Origin: Streptomyces naganishii JCM 4654
GTDB taxonomy: Bacteria > Actinomycetota > Actinomycetes > Streptomycetales > Streptomycetaceae
Reading direction: 5' to 3'
Length of the DNA: 64,000 bases
Assembly: GCF_014650575.1 (NCBI RefSeq)
Contig: NZ_BMVF01000002.1
Span: 124,001-188,000, forward strand
Part shown: piece by piece, positions 32,553 through 41,396 of the stretch
How positions within the stretch are numbered: the first letter of the stretch is position 1
How the letters are laid out: each line of letters opens with the position of its first letter
The notes under the pieces: generated by a model
Databases searched by the model: none
Told to the model about the DNA's origin: nothing
What the model saw: only the letters and a program-made list of their open reading frames with translations
Program-made: the position numbers and the translations under genes

Positions 32553-33940
32553 CCTACGACGTGCAGATCTGGGGTATCCGCAAGCGGCCCAACCGTGTGG
32601 CGGCCTATCAGCTCCGTTGGCGGGTCGGCCCCCGCCCCTTCTCCAAGAGCTACAAGATCAAGGCTCAGGCCGACGGTCGGCGCTCGGAGCTGCTGGCCGC
32701 CCTGCGCAACCGAGAGCAGTTCGACACGGAAACCGGCCTGCCCGCCTCGGAGGTGCAGGCGCTCAACTCCACCACGTGGTACGCCCACACCCGCGCCTAT
32801 GCGCAGATGAAGTGGCCTGGCGCCTCGGCCAAGCACCGCGCAAGCATCGCTGACACGCTGGCCACCATCACGCCGAAGCTGGTCAAGGACAACCGTGGGG
32901 CTCCGGCTCCGAAGGTCCTCCGCATCGCCCTCTACTCGTGGGTCTATCGCTTCGTCCTCGGCGACGACGGGACACTGAAGCCCCGTATCGATGTCGAGGA
33001 GCCGCCCGCCGACATCGTGTCGGCGCTGGACTGGATCAGCCGGAAGTCCGTCGACATCACCGCGCTCAACACGCCCTCGGTGGTGCGCACGGCGCTCGAC
33101 GCTCTGAAGCTGAAGCAAGACGGCACGGCCGCTGCCGAGAACACGGTGAATCGCAAGCGAACGGTCTTCAGCAACTGCCTCCGGTACGCGGTGGAACGGG
33201 AGTTGCTGGCGACACTGCCGCTCGACAAGGTCGACTGGACCCCGCCTGAAACTGACGACGAGATCGACTTTCGATTCGTACCCGGCCCCAAGCTGGCGAA
33301 GGCGCTGATCGACGCCGTAGGCGAGCAGGGGGCACGCGGACGCCACCTGATGGCGTTCTTCGGCTGCCTCTACTACGCGGCCAACCGCCCTGGGGAGGCG
33401 GCCAATCTCCGGGAAGAAGACTTCACCTTGCCCGAAGAGGGCTGGGGAGAAGTGCTGCTGTCCACGAGCACGCCCCGCGTCGGCTCCGGGTGGACCGACA
33501 CGGGCGAGTCGTTCGATACGCGCGGCCTGAAGAAGCGGGCCCGCAAAGCGACCCGGCCTGTGCCGATTCCCCCCGTCCTCGTGCGCCTGGTCCGCGAGCA
33601 CATCAAGGAGTTCGGTACCGCTGAAGACGGTCGGCTGTTCCGTGCGGCCCAGGGTGGCGGCCTGCTGTCCAAGGAGTACGGGGAGGTTTGGAAGACGGCT
33701 CGACTCGCGGCGCTGACCGAATCTGAAGCGGCTTCCCCCCTGGCTGACGTGCCGTACTCCCTGCGTCACGCGGGCGTCTCACTCTGGCTTGAATCCGGAG
33801 TCTCCCCGGCTGAGGTCGCGCGGCGGGCTGGCCACAGCATCGCTGTCCTCTTCCGCTTCTACGCCAAGGCGATCCACCGGAATCAGCAGCGCTCGAACGA
33901 ACAGATCGAGCGGGCCTTGGAGGCTGCCGACGGCGAATAG
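32546..33940 (+). CDS. int: Site-specific tyrosine integrase of element 2
   Basis: This 464-residue protein starts at GTG 32546 inside the end of xis; a GTG at 32528 is also in frame. Domains are as in the element 1 integrase, with which it aligns end to end (LTYDVQIWGIRKR, RWRVGPRPFSKSYKIKAQAD). Catalytic Arg near 281 (ANRPGEA), Arg/His in PYSLRHAG, His in RAGHS and Tyr in LFRFYAK are present. It acts on tRNA-Ser. The two integrases differ most in the N-terminal and linker parts, in keeping with arm sites that differ by one base. Confidence 0.93.
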   Translation: MLTYDVQIWGIRKRPNRVAAYQLRWRVGPRPFSKSYKIKAQADGRRSELLAALRNREQFDTETGLPASEVQALNSTTWYAHTRAYAQMKWPGASAKHRASIADTLATITPKLVKDNRGAPAPKVLRIALYSWVYRFVLGDDGTLKPRIDVEEPPADIVSALDWISRKSVDITALNTPSVVRTALDALKLKQDGTAAAENTVNRKRTVFSNCLRYAVERELLATLPLDKVDWTPPETDDEIDFRFVPGPKLAKALIDAVGEQGARGRHLMAFFGCLYYAANRPGEAANLREEDFTLPEEGWGEVLLSTSTPRVGSGWTDTGESFDTRGLKKRARKATRPVPIPPVLVRLVREHIKEFGTAEDGRLFRAAQGGGLLSKEYGEVWKTARLAALTESEAASPLADVPYSLRHAGVSLWLESGVSPAEVARRAGHSIAVLFRFYAKAIHRNQQRSNEQIERALEAADGE

Positions 33941-34018
33941 GTCGAGCGGCACTCCGACCACAGGCGCCATCCTCACCCTTGTCGGGGAGAGGGTGGCGCC
34001 TTCTCGCTGTCCTGGGTA

Positions 34019-34117
34019 TGGTCCACGCTTCGGACCGCACTAGGCCGCTGACCAGTGGGTTCCCGGCCCTGGTCCACCGATTCCTGGTCCACGCCTGGTC
34101 CACACACACTGATCCAC
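34019..34117. other. Right-arm integrase sites of element 2
   Basis: TGGTCCAC occurs exactly at 34019, 34070, 34085 and 34096 (the last pair 11 bp apart), with TGATCCAC at 34110. Matching sites lie at the left end (18355 and 18366). The block sits between the int stop and the terminator. Confidence 0.65.
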
Positions 34118-34157
34118 AACGCGACAGAGTCAGATCAAGGTGAGACAGGCCCCATGC

Positions 34158-34192
34158 AGAAGGGGTGCCCCTCCACGAGGGACACCCCTTCT
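34158..34192 (+). terminator. Terminator after int of element 2
   Basis: AGAAGGGGTG pairs with CACCCCTTCT, extended past one mismatch by CC/GG. It is in the same place as the hairpins at 963 and 18143. Confidence 0.75.
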
Positions 34193-34213
34193 GACCAGTA
34201 CGTCTCTGACCTG

Positions 34214-34302
34214 CGGAGGCGGTGGGATTCGAACCCACGGTGACGTTCTCACGCCACTACGGTTTTCAAGACCGTTCCCTTAGGCCGCTCGGGCACGCCT
34301 CC
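34214..34302 (-). tRNA. tRNA-Ser(UGA), intact
   Basis: The acceptor stem GGAGGCG/CGCCTCC pairs perfectly (5' end 34302; discriminator 34214). The anticodon loop TCTTGAAAA gives UGA, with a long variable arm and T arm GTGGGTTCGAATCCCAC. CCA is not encoded. It is the attB of the array and the only copy of this tRNA here with a sound acceptor stem. Confidence 0.95.
34259..34295. repeat. att repeat of element 2 within tRNA-Ser
   Basis: It is a 37-bp identity with 18245-18281, covering the anticodon stem-loop and D arm. Outside it the two tRNA copies diverge on both sides. Confidence 0.85.
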
Positions 34303-34344
34303 CTGCGCCGCTGTGGTCGGCGGCGCGGGGACAAGAGTAACGGG

Positions 34345-35931
34345 TCAGCCGCTGTCGCCGACGCGGGAGCCGAGGGTGACCTCGACGGTGTGCTCCTTGC
34401 CGCCGCGCTCGTAGGTGATGGTGACCTTGTCGCCGGGCTTGTGGGTCCAGATCTCGCCGATCAGGGTGGGCCCGGAGTCGATCACCCGGTCGTCCAGCTT
34501 GGTGATGACGTCGCCGGGCTTGAGGCCGGCCTTGTCCGCCGGCCCCCCGGACTCCACCGCGGCCGAGCCGCTGACACCCTGGTCGGTGATCTTCGCGCCG
34601 TTGGTCGAGTCCTGCAGGGACACCGACGCGCCGATCTTCGCGTAGACCGGCTTGCCGGTCTTGATCAGCTGCTGGGCGACGTACTTGGCCTGGTTGATCG
34701 GGATGGCGAAGCCGAGGCCGATCGAGCCGGACTGGCCCGAGCCGCCGAGGGCGCCGCCCGTGGACTGGATCGCGGAGTTGATGCCGATGACCGCGCCGCG
34801 CGAGTCGAGCAGCGGGCCGCCGGAGTTGCCCGGGTTGATGGAGGCGTCCGTCTGCAGGGCGCTCATGTACGACGCCTTGCTGTCGCCGCTGCTGTCGCTG
34901 GAGGCGACCGGGCGGTTCTTGGCGCTGATGATGCCCGTCGTCACCGTGTTCGACAGGCCGAAGGGGGCGCCGATGGCGATCGTCTCGTCGCCGACGGCCA
35001 CCTTGTCGGAGTCGCCGAGGGTGAGCGGCTCGAGGTCGGACGGCGGGTTCTTGAGCTTGATGACCGCGACGTCGTAGCCCTGCGCGTGGCCGACGATCTC
35101 CGCGTCGTACTTCCTGCCGTTGGGGAACGTGGCGGTGAGCTTGCCGCCGTCGACCGCGTCGGCCACCACGTGGTTGTTGGTGACGATGTGGCCCTGCTTG
35201 TCGAACACGAAGCCCGTGCCGGTGCCGCCCTGGCCGTTGCTGCTCTCGGCCTCGATGGTGACCGTGCTGGGCAGTGCCCGCGCGGCCACGCCCGCGATCG
35301 AGTTCGGGTCCCGCTTGACCTGGGACGCGCCGGTGTCGGAGGCGGAGACGGTGGTGGAGCCGCTGTCGTCGTTCCTGGCCAGGGTGTAGCCGATGCCGCC
35401 GCCCAGGCCGCCGGCCACCAGCGCGGCCACCAGCACCGCGGCGACCAGCCCGCCGCGGCGGCCGCCGGGCTTGGGCGCGGGCTGCTGGTACGTGGTGCCC
35501 CAGCCGGAACCCGCGCCCGCGCCCGAGCCCCCGGCCGGACCCGCGCCGGCGCCGCCGTCCGCGTAGGAGGGGGTGGCGGGGGGCGGGGGCGGCCAGGAGG
35601 CGTCCGACGGGGAGCTGTGACCGTAGGGCCCAGGATCCTGGGGTCCGGGGGACTGCGGTGCCGAGGCCCGGGGTGCCGAGGCCGGTGCCTGCGGGGCCGG
35701 TGCCTGCGGGGCCGGGGCTCCGTAGGCGGGCGCCGGCTCCTGGCGGTCCGGGGCCCCGTAGGCCGGCTGCTCCTGGTGGTCCGGGGCGTGCGGGGGCGTA
35801 CTCGGGGGCGGGGGCAGGGGGGCGCCGGCCTCGGGGGCGGGCGGCTGCGGGGAAGCTGCGGGGGATTCCACCGGCACGGGAGGTGCGGACGGGACCGGGG
35901 GTACCGCGGTGCCCTCGTTCTCGGTGCTCAC
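34345..35931 (-). CDS. HtrA/DegP-like membrane-anchored serine protease
   Basis: This 528-residue protein starts at GTG 35931, with GAGGAGAAG 6 nt upstream. Residues 1-160 are a Pro/Ala-rich cytoplasmic region, followed by one membrane helix (162-182), then a trypsin-like domain with the catalytic triad His-254 (VTNNHVV), Asp-287 (GYDVAVI) and Ser-370 (NPGNSGGPL). A C-terminal PDZ domain (about 430-520, PADKAGLKPGDVITKLDD) closes the protein. It degrades or refolds damaged proteins outside the membrane. It is the first chromosomal gene beyond the tRNA and matches the protease gene next to this tRNA in S. coelicolor. Confidence 0.92.
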   Translation of the reverse strand: MSTENEGTAVPPVPSAPPVPVESPAASPQPPAPEAGAPLPPPPSTPPHAPDHQEQPAYGAPDRQEPAPAYGAPAPQAPAPQAPASAPRASAPQSPGPQDPGPYGHSSPSDASWPPPPPATPSYADGGAGAGPAGGSGAGAGSGWGTTYQQPAPKPGGRRGGLVAAVLVAALVAGGLGGGIGYTLARNDDSGSTTVSASDTGASQVKRDPNSIAGVAARALPSTVTIEAESSNGQGGTGTGFVFDKQGHIVTNNHVVADAVDGGKLTATFPNGRKYDAEIVGHAQGYDVAVIKLKNPPSDLEPLTLGDSDKVAVGDETIAIGAPFGLSNTVTTGIISAKNRPVASSDSSGDSKASYMSALQTDASINPGNSGGPLLDSRGAVIGINSAIQSTGGALGGSGQSGSIGLGFAIPINQAKYVAQQLIKTGKPVYAKIGASVSLQDSTNGAKITDQGVSGSAAVESGGPADKAGLKPGDVITKLDDRVIDSGPTLIGEIWTHKPGDKVTITYERGGKEHTVEVTLGSRVGDSG

Positions 35932-35962
35932 AGCTCTTCTCCTCGATCCACGGCTGTCGTTA

Positions 35963-35992
35963 TCGGTCGCACTCGGTCGCACTCGGTCACGC
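35963..35992. repeat. Three 10-bp tandem repeats upstream of htrA
   Basis: TCGGTCGCAC occurs twice, followed by TCGGTCACGC, one per helical turn, in the divergent promoter region 32 bp upstream of the htrA start. It is a possible regulator site. Confidence 0.4.
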
Positions 35993-36215
35993 TCGCTCGT
36001 GCCTGGCGACGACCCGGCGCGCTTCGGCCGGCGGGTGCGAGGCGCGGATGTATCAGATGTACGCCGTCAGCTTTTCCCACGAGCCGTCAGAGCACCATAA
36101 GCGGTTGCTGTGGGTCCCGAGTCATTCTTTATATAGGTCATCTCACATGAAACGGACACATTATCGACGCCCCTTCGCCGTCACGCGTACCCCGTCGCGG
36201 TGGCACCATGACGCG

Positions 36216-37046
36216 GTGACCCACGCACGGCAGCAGCGCCACATCCAAGTCGTCGCCCACCGCGGTGCCTCCGAGGCCGCCCCGGAACACACGCTGGCCG
36301 CCTACCGGAAAGCGATCGAGGACGGCGCGGACGCCCTCGAGTGCGACGTACGGCTGACCGCGGACGGCCATCTCGTCTGCGTGCACGACCGCCGCGTCAA
36401 CCGTACGTCCAACGGCCGCGGAGCGGTGTCCGCCCTGGAGCTCGCCGACCTGGCCGCGCTGGACTTCGGCTCCGTGCGCGCCCGCGCCGCCTGGCGGGGC
36501 CGGGACGAGGAGCCCGACTGGGAGGTCAGGCCGGAGGACCCCGAGGACACCTCCGTACTCACGCTGGAGCGGCTGCTGGAGCTCATCGCCGACGCGGGGC
36601 GGCGGGTGGAGCTGGCCGTCGAGACCAAGCACCCCACACGGTGGGCCGGGCAGGTCGAGGAGCGGCTGCTGGCGCTCCTGAAACGGTTCGACCTGGACGC
36701 CCCCGGAACTCCGGAGGAGTCGCCGGTGCGTGTCATGAGCTTCTCGGCGCGCTCCCTGCACCGGGTGCGCGCGGCCTCGCCGACCCTGCCGACGGTCTAT
36801 CTGATGCAGTTCGTCTCCCCCAGGCTGCGGGACGGCCGGCTGCCCGCGGGGGTCCGCGTCGCCGGGCCCTCCATGCGGATCGTGCGCGGGCATCCGGCCT
36901 ACGTCGAGCGGCTCAAGAACGCCGGGCACCAGGTGCACGTCTGGACGGTGAACGAGCCGGAGGACGTCGACCTCTGCGCCCGCCTCGGCGTCGACGCCAT
37001 CATCACCAACCGCCCGCTCGCGGTCCTGCGGCAGCTCGGCCGCTGA
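36216..37046 (+). CDS. Glycerophosphodiester phosphodiesterase
   Basis: This 276-residue GDPD-family TIM barrel starts with QVVAHRGASEAAPEHT (the His-Arg-Gly and Glu catalytic signature), then ALECDVRLTADGHLVCVHD (metal-binding Glu/Asp and second catalytic His). HQVHVWTVNEPED and GVDAIITNRP end the barrel. It releases glycerol-3-phosphate from glycerophosphodiesters. There is no signal peptide, so it is cytoplasmic. I use GTG 36216; an in-frame ATG at 36147 would add 23 basic residues and has a weak ribosome site. Confidence 0.9.
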   Translation: MTHARQQRHIQVVAHRGASEAAPEHTLAAYRKAIEDGADALECDVRLTADGHLVCVHDRRVNRTSNGRGAVSALELADLAALDFGSVRARAAWRGRDEEPDWEVRPEDPEDTSVLTLERLLELIADAGRRVELAVETKHPTRWAGQVEERLLALLKRFDLDAPGTPEESPVRVMSFSARSLHRVRAASPTLPTVYLMQFVSPRLRDGRLPAGVRVAGPSMRIVRGHPAYVERLKNAGHQVHVWTVNEPEDVDLCARLGVDAIITNRPLAVLRQLGR

Positions 37047-37340
37047 CGCGGGCCGCCACCCGGCCCGGCCCGGCCCGGCCGCGATCAGTAGCCGTTCGGT
37101 CGCCGCCCGGCCGCTGATCGGCCACGATCCGTCCTGGGCCTTGACCGGCGCGGCCGACTGCACCATCCTCGCTTTTCGGCCACACCGAAGAATTCCAGTC
37201 ACGTCATCACAGGGAGTGCTCCGGCGCGTTCGCTACGTGTTCGATCACGGTGAATGCGTCGCCGGGCGGCCCATGGCCGGTTTCCGGTTCAGGCCAATGG
37301 GGCATCCACACCGTGGCGTGGGGCGAAGGAGGTCTCGGGG

Positions 37341-37892
37341 GTGGCGTTGGTGGTGGCACAGGAGGTGCCCACGTCGTCGAGCATGGCCGTTCCCCATGGC
37401 CCTGCGGGCGTGGGGGAAGCGAGACACCGGATGCGCGATCAGTTGCGCAGGGGTGGCGTGGCGGAATCGGTCATCGACGACGCCGTACTGATCCTTTCCG
37501 AACTCTTGAGCAACGCCTGCAAGCACGGCCGGCCGCTGGGCGACGCCCTGACCGGTGACGGCGACGTGCGGGCCGCGTGGCAGGTGGACGCGGGCGGCCG
37601 GCTGGTCGTCGAGGTGACGGACGGCGGCGGCCCGACCCGCCCGTCCCCGGCCACCCCCTCGGTCACCGCGCACGGCGGCCGTGGGCTGAACATCATCACC
37701 GCCCTCTGCGACGACTGGGGCGTACGGGACGACGTGCACGGCGAGGTCACCGTGTGGGTGGTCGTCCACGACGACGTGCACGATCCCGACGCCGGCCACC
37801 GCCGCGACGACTTCGCCGCGCGCATCGCCGCCCCGCCGGTGCCATCCCTGACCGGCCTGGGCTTCGCTGACGCCTTCGACGACCTCGACTGA
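37341..37892 (+). CDS. HATPase-domain regulatory protein (anti-sigma factor kinase type)
   Basis: This 183-residue protein starts at GTG 37341, with AAGGAGGT upstream. Residues 15-145 are a GHKL ATPase of the RsbW/SpoIIAB type: N box LILSELLSNACKHG, G1-like VEVTDGGGP and G2-like GGRGLNIITALCDDWGV. Streptomyces has dozens of such proteins that bind sigma or anti-anti-sigma factors. The partner is not encoded next to it. Confidence 0.85.
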   Translation: MALVVAQEVPTSSSMAVPHGPAGVGEARHRMRDQLRRGGVAESVIDDAVLILSELLSNACKHGRPLGDALTGDGDVRAAWQVDAGGRLVVEVTDGGGPTRPSPATPSVTAHGGRGLNIITALCDDWGVRDDVHGEVTVWVVVHDDVHDPDAGHRRDDFAARIAAPPVPSLTGLGFADAFDDLD

Positions 37893-38051
37893 GGAACAGC
37901 CGGTCGGCCGTCGGCCCCCCGCCGTGCCCGCCGTGCCCGGCGTCCGGCGGTTCGACGACCTCGGCTGAGGACCAGCCCGTTCCGCCGCCGTCCCCCCGCG
38001 ATCCCTCGGGCCGACACCACACCCCGGTCCGCCGCCGTCCACGGCTTACGG

Positions 38052-38103
38052 TTATCCACAGCTTTAGGTCTCCCGGGAACTCCGGCCCGCGCGGTCGTCC
38101 ACA
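38052..38103. promoter_or_regulatory. DnaA-box pair upstream of the DUF5926 gene
   Basis: TTATCCACA (38052-38060, perfect) and TCGTCCACA (38095-38103, one mismatch) lie in the same direction. A -10-like TAGGCT at 38132 probably serves the gene at 38178. Confidence 0.45.
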
Positions 38104-38177
38104 GCTTCCGGTCGTTGACCGTGTGAACGGCTAGGCTCCCGCCCGTACGAGACGAGCCGTAACCGGGAGACACCCAG

Positions 38178-39143
38178 ATGGCCAAGAAGCGACCCCACAC
38201 GAAGGCCAAGCGCGCGCAGCTCACGGACGAAGAGATCCCGGTTGTCGGCGCCCGCGAGCCCTGCCCCTGCGGCAGCGGCCGACGCTACAAGGCGTGCCAC
38301 GGCCGGGCCGCCGCACACGCGATCACCGAGCTGGTGCAGCGCCCGTTCGAGTCGCTGCCCGGGGAGTGCGACTGGGTGGCGCTGCGCGAGCTGGTCCCCG
38401 CCGCCACGGCCGCGCTGACCCTGCGCGAGGGCCTGCCCGAGGACGTTCCGAGCGTCACGCTGGCCACCGTGCTGCCGATGGCCTGGCCCGCGCTGCGCCG
38501 CGACGACGGCTCTGTGCTGCTCGGCCTGCAGAACGACACGGCGTCGGGCGACATCAGCCGCGACCTGGCCGACACGCTCCAGCGTGCCCTGGAGGCGGAG
38601 CCAGGCAGCCCGGTGCAGGGGCGCCGCGCCCCGGCCGACGGTCCGCGGCTTCAGGACCTGCTCGACCTCTCGGCGCCGTTCGAGCCGGTGGTGCACTCGG
38701 GCTTCGAGTTCTGGGTGCCGGACGCGGACAACGCGACGCCCGAGGTCGCCGCCTCCCTGGAGCGGGCCAACGCGGCGGCCATCCCGACCGTGCGGCTCCA
38801 GGGCGTCCAGGCCGCCTACTGGTGCCAGACGCCGGAGAAGAACCACCTGCGCTGGGTCATGCCGCACGCCGAGGAGCAGCTTCTGGACGCGCTCGCGCGG
38901 CTGCACGCGGCGGGCGGTTCCAGCCTCGGCGAGGGGACCCGGCTCGTCGGATCCTTCCGCGCCCACGGCCTCACCGTGCCGGTGTGGGACCTGCCGACCG
39001 GGGTCGGCGCCGAGGACGTGGAGAAGCCGGCCGCCGAGTTCGCCGAGCGCCTCGCCGGTGCACTGGCCGCGGACGCGCCGCTGACCGCGGAAGAGCGCCG
39101 GGCCCGCGGCGGCCTGACCAACCGGCAGGTGACCCTCAGCTGA
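38178..39143 (+). CDS. DUF5926 family protein with SEC-C zinc motif
   Basis: This 321-residue protein starts with a basic N-terminus ([14 protein letters not shown]), then the SEC-C motif [15 protein letters not shown] at about 28-42, a zinc-binding knuckle also found at the SecA C-terminus. The remaining 270 residues form the DUF5926 domain, conserved across actinobacteria, with unknown role; a link to translation or secretion is only suggested by the SEC-C motif. A cysteine-containing [20 protein letters not shown] stretch is its best conserved part. Confidence 0.88.
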   Translation: MAKKRPHTKAKRAQLTDEEIPVVGAREPCPCGSGRRYKACHGRAAAHAITELVQRPFESLPGECDWVALRELVPAATAALTLREGLPEDVPSVTLATVLPMAWPALRRDDGSVLLGLQNDTASGDISRDLADTLQRALEAEPGSPVQGRRAPADGPRLQDLLDLSAPFEPVVHSGFEFWVPDADNATPEVAASLERANAAAIPTVRLQGVQAAYWCQTPEKNHLRWVMPHAEEQLLDALARLHAAGGSSLGEGTRLVGSFRAHGLTVPVWDLPTGVGAEDVEKPAAEFAERLAGALAADAPLTAEERRARGGLTNRQVTLS

Positions 39144-39415
39144 GCCGCCGCTCCCGGTCGCCCGCGACCCCCGGCTGACCGGACGGTCAGCCGGGACGGG
39201 CCTGCGGAGTCGATGACCCCATGCACAACTCCCGTGCGCTGAAAGGGAGTCGGTGTCCGGAAAGAGAGCCCGCGCGGTGACCGGAAAGCCGGGTTCGAAT
39301 TTGCGAACCGCCGATCTCTTGTTACCGTTCCAGTAGCCCGGTTGCTGGTGCATCCCCCGTCGCCAGCAACCGGGTCTTTCCATCTGCGCCGTCGCTCACC
39401 GAGCGCAGCCGGCCG

Positions 39416-40171
39416 TCAACTGCCGTTTTCCGCTCCTGAGTTGCCGGACCGGTTGGCGTCGCCCACGCCGCCCACGCCGCCCACGCCGCTCCCGCCGGTC
39501 TCACCGCTCCCGCCGTTCCCGTCGGCGTCTGCCGTACCGCTCCCCGAGCGCAGCAGCAGCGTTCCGCTCGCGCCGCGTCCGGCGAACTCCGCGACGGCCG
39601 AGTAGTCCGCCGGCGTGCCCCGGGTGTGCTCGCGGGGCGTGTCGCACGTCTCCGGTTCGTCGTCGCCGTCCACCGCGCAGCGCATCCGCACGGTCCGGTC
39701 GCCGGGGCCCATCAGGGTCAGGTCGGCGTCCAGCGGCTCCCCGGTGGTGTTGCGGTAGTACGTCCGCGCCCACGTGTCCGCGCCCTGGGTGAGCACGCAG
39801 GTCTGCGCCTCCACGCCGTCGGGCGAGCTGACCTCGGGACCGCACCGGGTGGCGGTGGCCGTGCCCAGGCCGAGCAGCAGCGGGGACTCGCCGGGCGCGG
39901 CGGACGGCACCTTCCCGTCACCGCGCGCGCCGGACCACGCACCCGGCGGCTGCCCGACGGCGGAAGGCCGTTCCCCGGCCGCACCGGGCGCGGGCGCACC
40001 CGGCCAAGACCCGGCGCGGACGCCGGCCGCCCCGCCCCGCTCGCCCACCTGACCGGCGGAGGCCACGGCGAACGGCAGTACGACGGCGCACGACACCACG
40101 CCCATGAGGGCGAGCAGGCGGACTCTTCGGGGATCGCGGACCACGGACCGGTCCCCGGAACGACGCAACAT
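39416..40171 (-). CDS. Secreted protein of unknown function
   Basis: This 251-residue protein has a basic N-terminus followed by a hydrophobic segment (about 18-40, LLALMGVVSCAVVLPFAVASA), a signal peptide or anchor. After a Gly/Pro/Ala linker comes a domain with four cysteines (about 108, 119, 165 and 176), likely two disulfides, and a Gly/Ser-rich end. The start ATG 40171 is preceded by TATCTT six bases upstream, so the message is probably leaderless. No family is recognised. Confidence 0.75.
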   Translation of the reverse strand: MLRRSGDRSVVRDPRRVRLLALMGVVSCAVVLPFAVASAGQVGERGGAAGVRAGSWPGAPAPGAAGERPSAVGQPPGAWSGARGDGKVPSAAPGESPLLLGLGTATATRCGPEVSSPDGVEAQTCVLTQGADTWARTYYRNTTGEPLDADLTLMGPGDRTVRMRCAVDGDDEPETCDTPREHTRGTPADYSAVAEFAGRGASGTLLLRSGSGTADADGNGGSGETGGSGVGGVGGVGDANRSGNSGAENGS

Positions 40172-40226
40172 AAAGGGAAGATAACGGCCAGATCGGGCAT
40201 GCCGTCCCGCGCGCGCCCGACACCCC

Positions 40227-40892
40227 CTACAACTCGGGCGCGCTCACACCCGTACGAGTGAGGGCCTCGACCACGGCGTCCACCACGGCCTCCACATCGG
40301 GCACCCACGGCGAGGCGGAGCCCGGCAGCGGCGCGCGCTCCCAGTGGATCGGCCCCGCGCCGGTCGCGGACGGCGGCAGCGCGAGGTAGCCGCCCTCGCC
40401 GTGGAAGCGGAGGGAGCCGGGGACGTGGTCCTTGGCGTAGAGCAGTTCGCCCAGCTGCTCCAGGGAGTAGGGCTTGACGAGGATCGCCCAGCGGTTGGGC
40501 GAGGCGACGACCGGGCCGAGCCGCATGCCGACGCGGTCGAGCGCCTCGAGGGCGCGGGCCGCCGCGAGGGCCGGCAGGCTCACCGCGCAGGGCGCCCTGC
40601 CGCCGGTGGCGAGCACGATCGGGGCGGCCGGGCGGTTGGTCCACCACCAGCGCACCATGCGGGCGTCGGTGGTGGCCGCGAGGAGGCCGGGGTCGAAGGG
40701 ATGCGCGCCGGGCACCGTGCACTCCGGGTCGGGGCAGCCGCAGCGGCCGGGCCGCCGCGGATCGGGTGCCACGCCCGGGAGTACGGGCCACTGCCACTCG
40801 GTCGCGAAGGCCAGGGCCGCGCCGATCGGCTCGGAACTCCCGTCGCGCCGGCGGGACAGGAGCCTGCGTCGCCTTCCGGGGATCTCGCGCAT
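40227..40892 (-). CDS. Chromosomal bifunctional DNA primase/polymerase N-terminal-like protein
   Basis: This 221-residue protein starts at ATG 40892, with AAAGGACG upstream; an in-frame ATG at 40943 is less likely. GAALAFATEWQWPVLPGV begins a prim-pol-like fold, with Cys-rich CGCPDPECTVPGAH as in such proteins. The DxD of active enzymes is not evident: the matching strand reads CAVSLPALAA. It may be inactive or regulatory. It is conserved at this place in Streptomyces and is not part of the AICEs. Confidence 0.75.
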   Translation of the reverse strand: MREIPGRRRRLLSRRRDGSSEPIGAALAFATEWQWPVLPGVAPDPRRPGRCGCPDPECTVPGAHPFDPGLLAATTDARMVRWWWTNRPAAPIVLATGGRAPCAVSLPALAAARALEALDRVGMRLGPVVASPNRWAILVKPYSLEQLGELLYAKDHVPGSLRFHGEGGYLALPPSATGAGPIHWERAPLPGSASPWVPDVEAVVDAVVEALTRTGVSAPEL

Positions 40893-41396
40893 GAGCGCTC
40901 GTCCTTTCCGTTGCACCGCTGGCAACACCGTGGACCACATCACACCATGTGTCGATCACTTCACTGTGCGTACCTGTTGGCGCATCACACCCCTGCCTTC
41001 AGGCGCGGGGAACCCCTATGGGCCGAGCATTGGCTGCTTCCGCGGCAGCCCCGTCCATACTGCGTCTACCAAAAGCATGGGCGTGGCGTGGGGTGGCGGA
41101 GCATGGCGATTTGCCGTCGCGCGTTCTGCTCTCCGCCGCCATCACGCGAGGATGGGGCACGGTCGTCGGTGGATAGGACGCCCGGGTCCGGCACCAGGTT
41201 CCGGGTGGCCCCCAACCACCCCTGGCCTTCTTCCGAGTACGTACCCATCACGACCGCTGTGACGCTCTGTGGAGCAAACCCAGTCGACCGCAACAAGCCG
41301 TCACCCGAGGCAGTTTCAAGCCAACTTTACTATTCCGCAAGGGGTACGGGAGAACACCCCGGCAGCCCCTCTGACACCACGAATCCCGGCAGGACA
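40893..41396. other. 504-bp intergenic region
   Basis: It must hold the promoters for the prim-pol-like gene (leftward) and the phosphatase gene (rightward). I see no gene or strong repeat. Confidence 0.4.

Larger units (their letters stand above)
18245..34295 (+). mobile_element. Element 2: pSAM2-like AICE, about 16.0 kb
   Basis: Its ends share 37 bp of the tRNA-Ser anticodon-to-5' half (18245-18281 and 34259-34295). The content is a pSAM2-type set: KorSA-like GntR, small regulatory genes, TraSA-like translocase, DUF2637 SpdB-like protein, RepSA rolling-circle initiator, xis and int. Cargo fills its left 8 kb: an ice-binding/collagen-like protein and a Nudix/XRE/AdoHcyase-like cassette. Core genes are intact. 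Confidence 0.88.
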
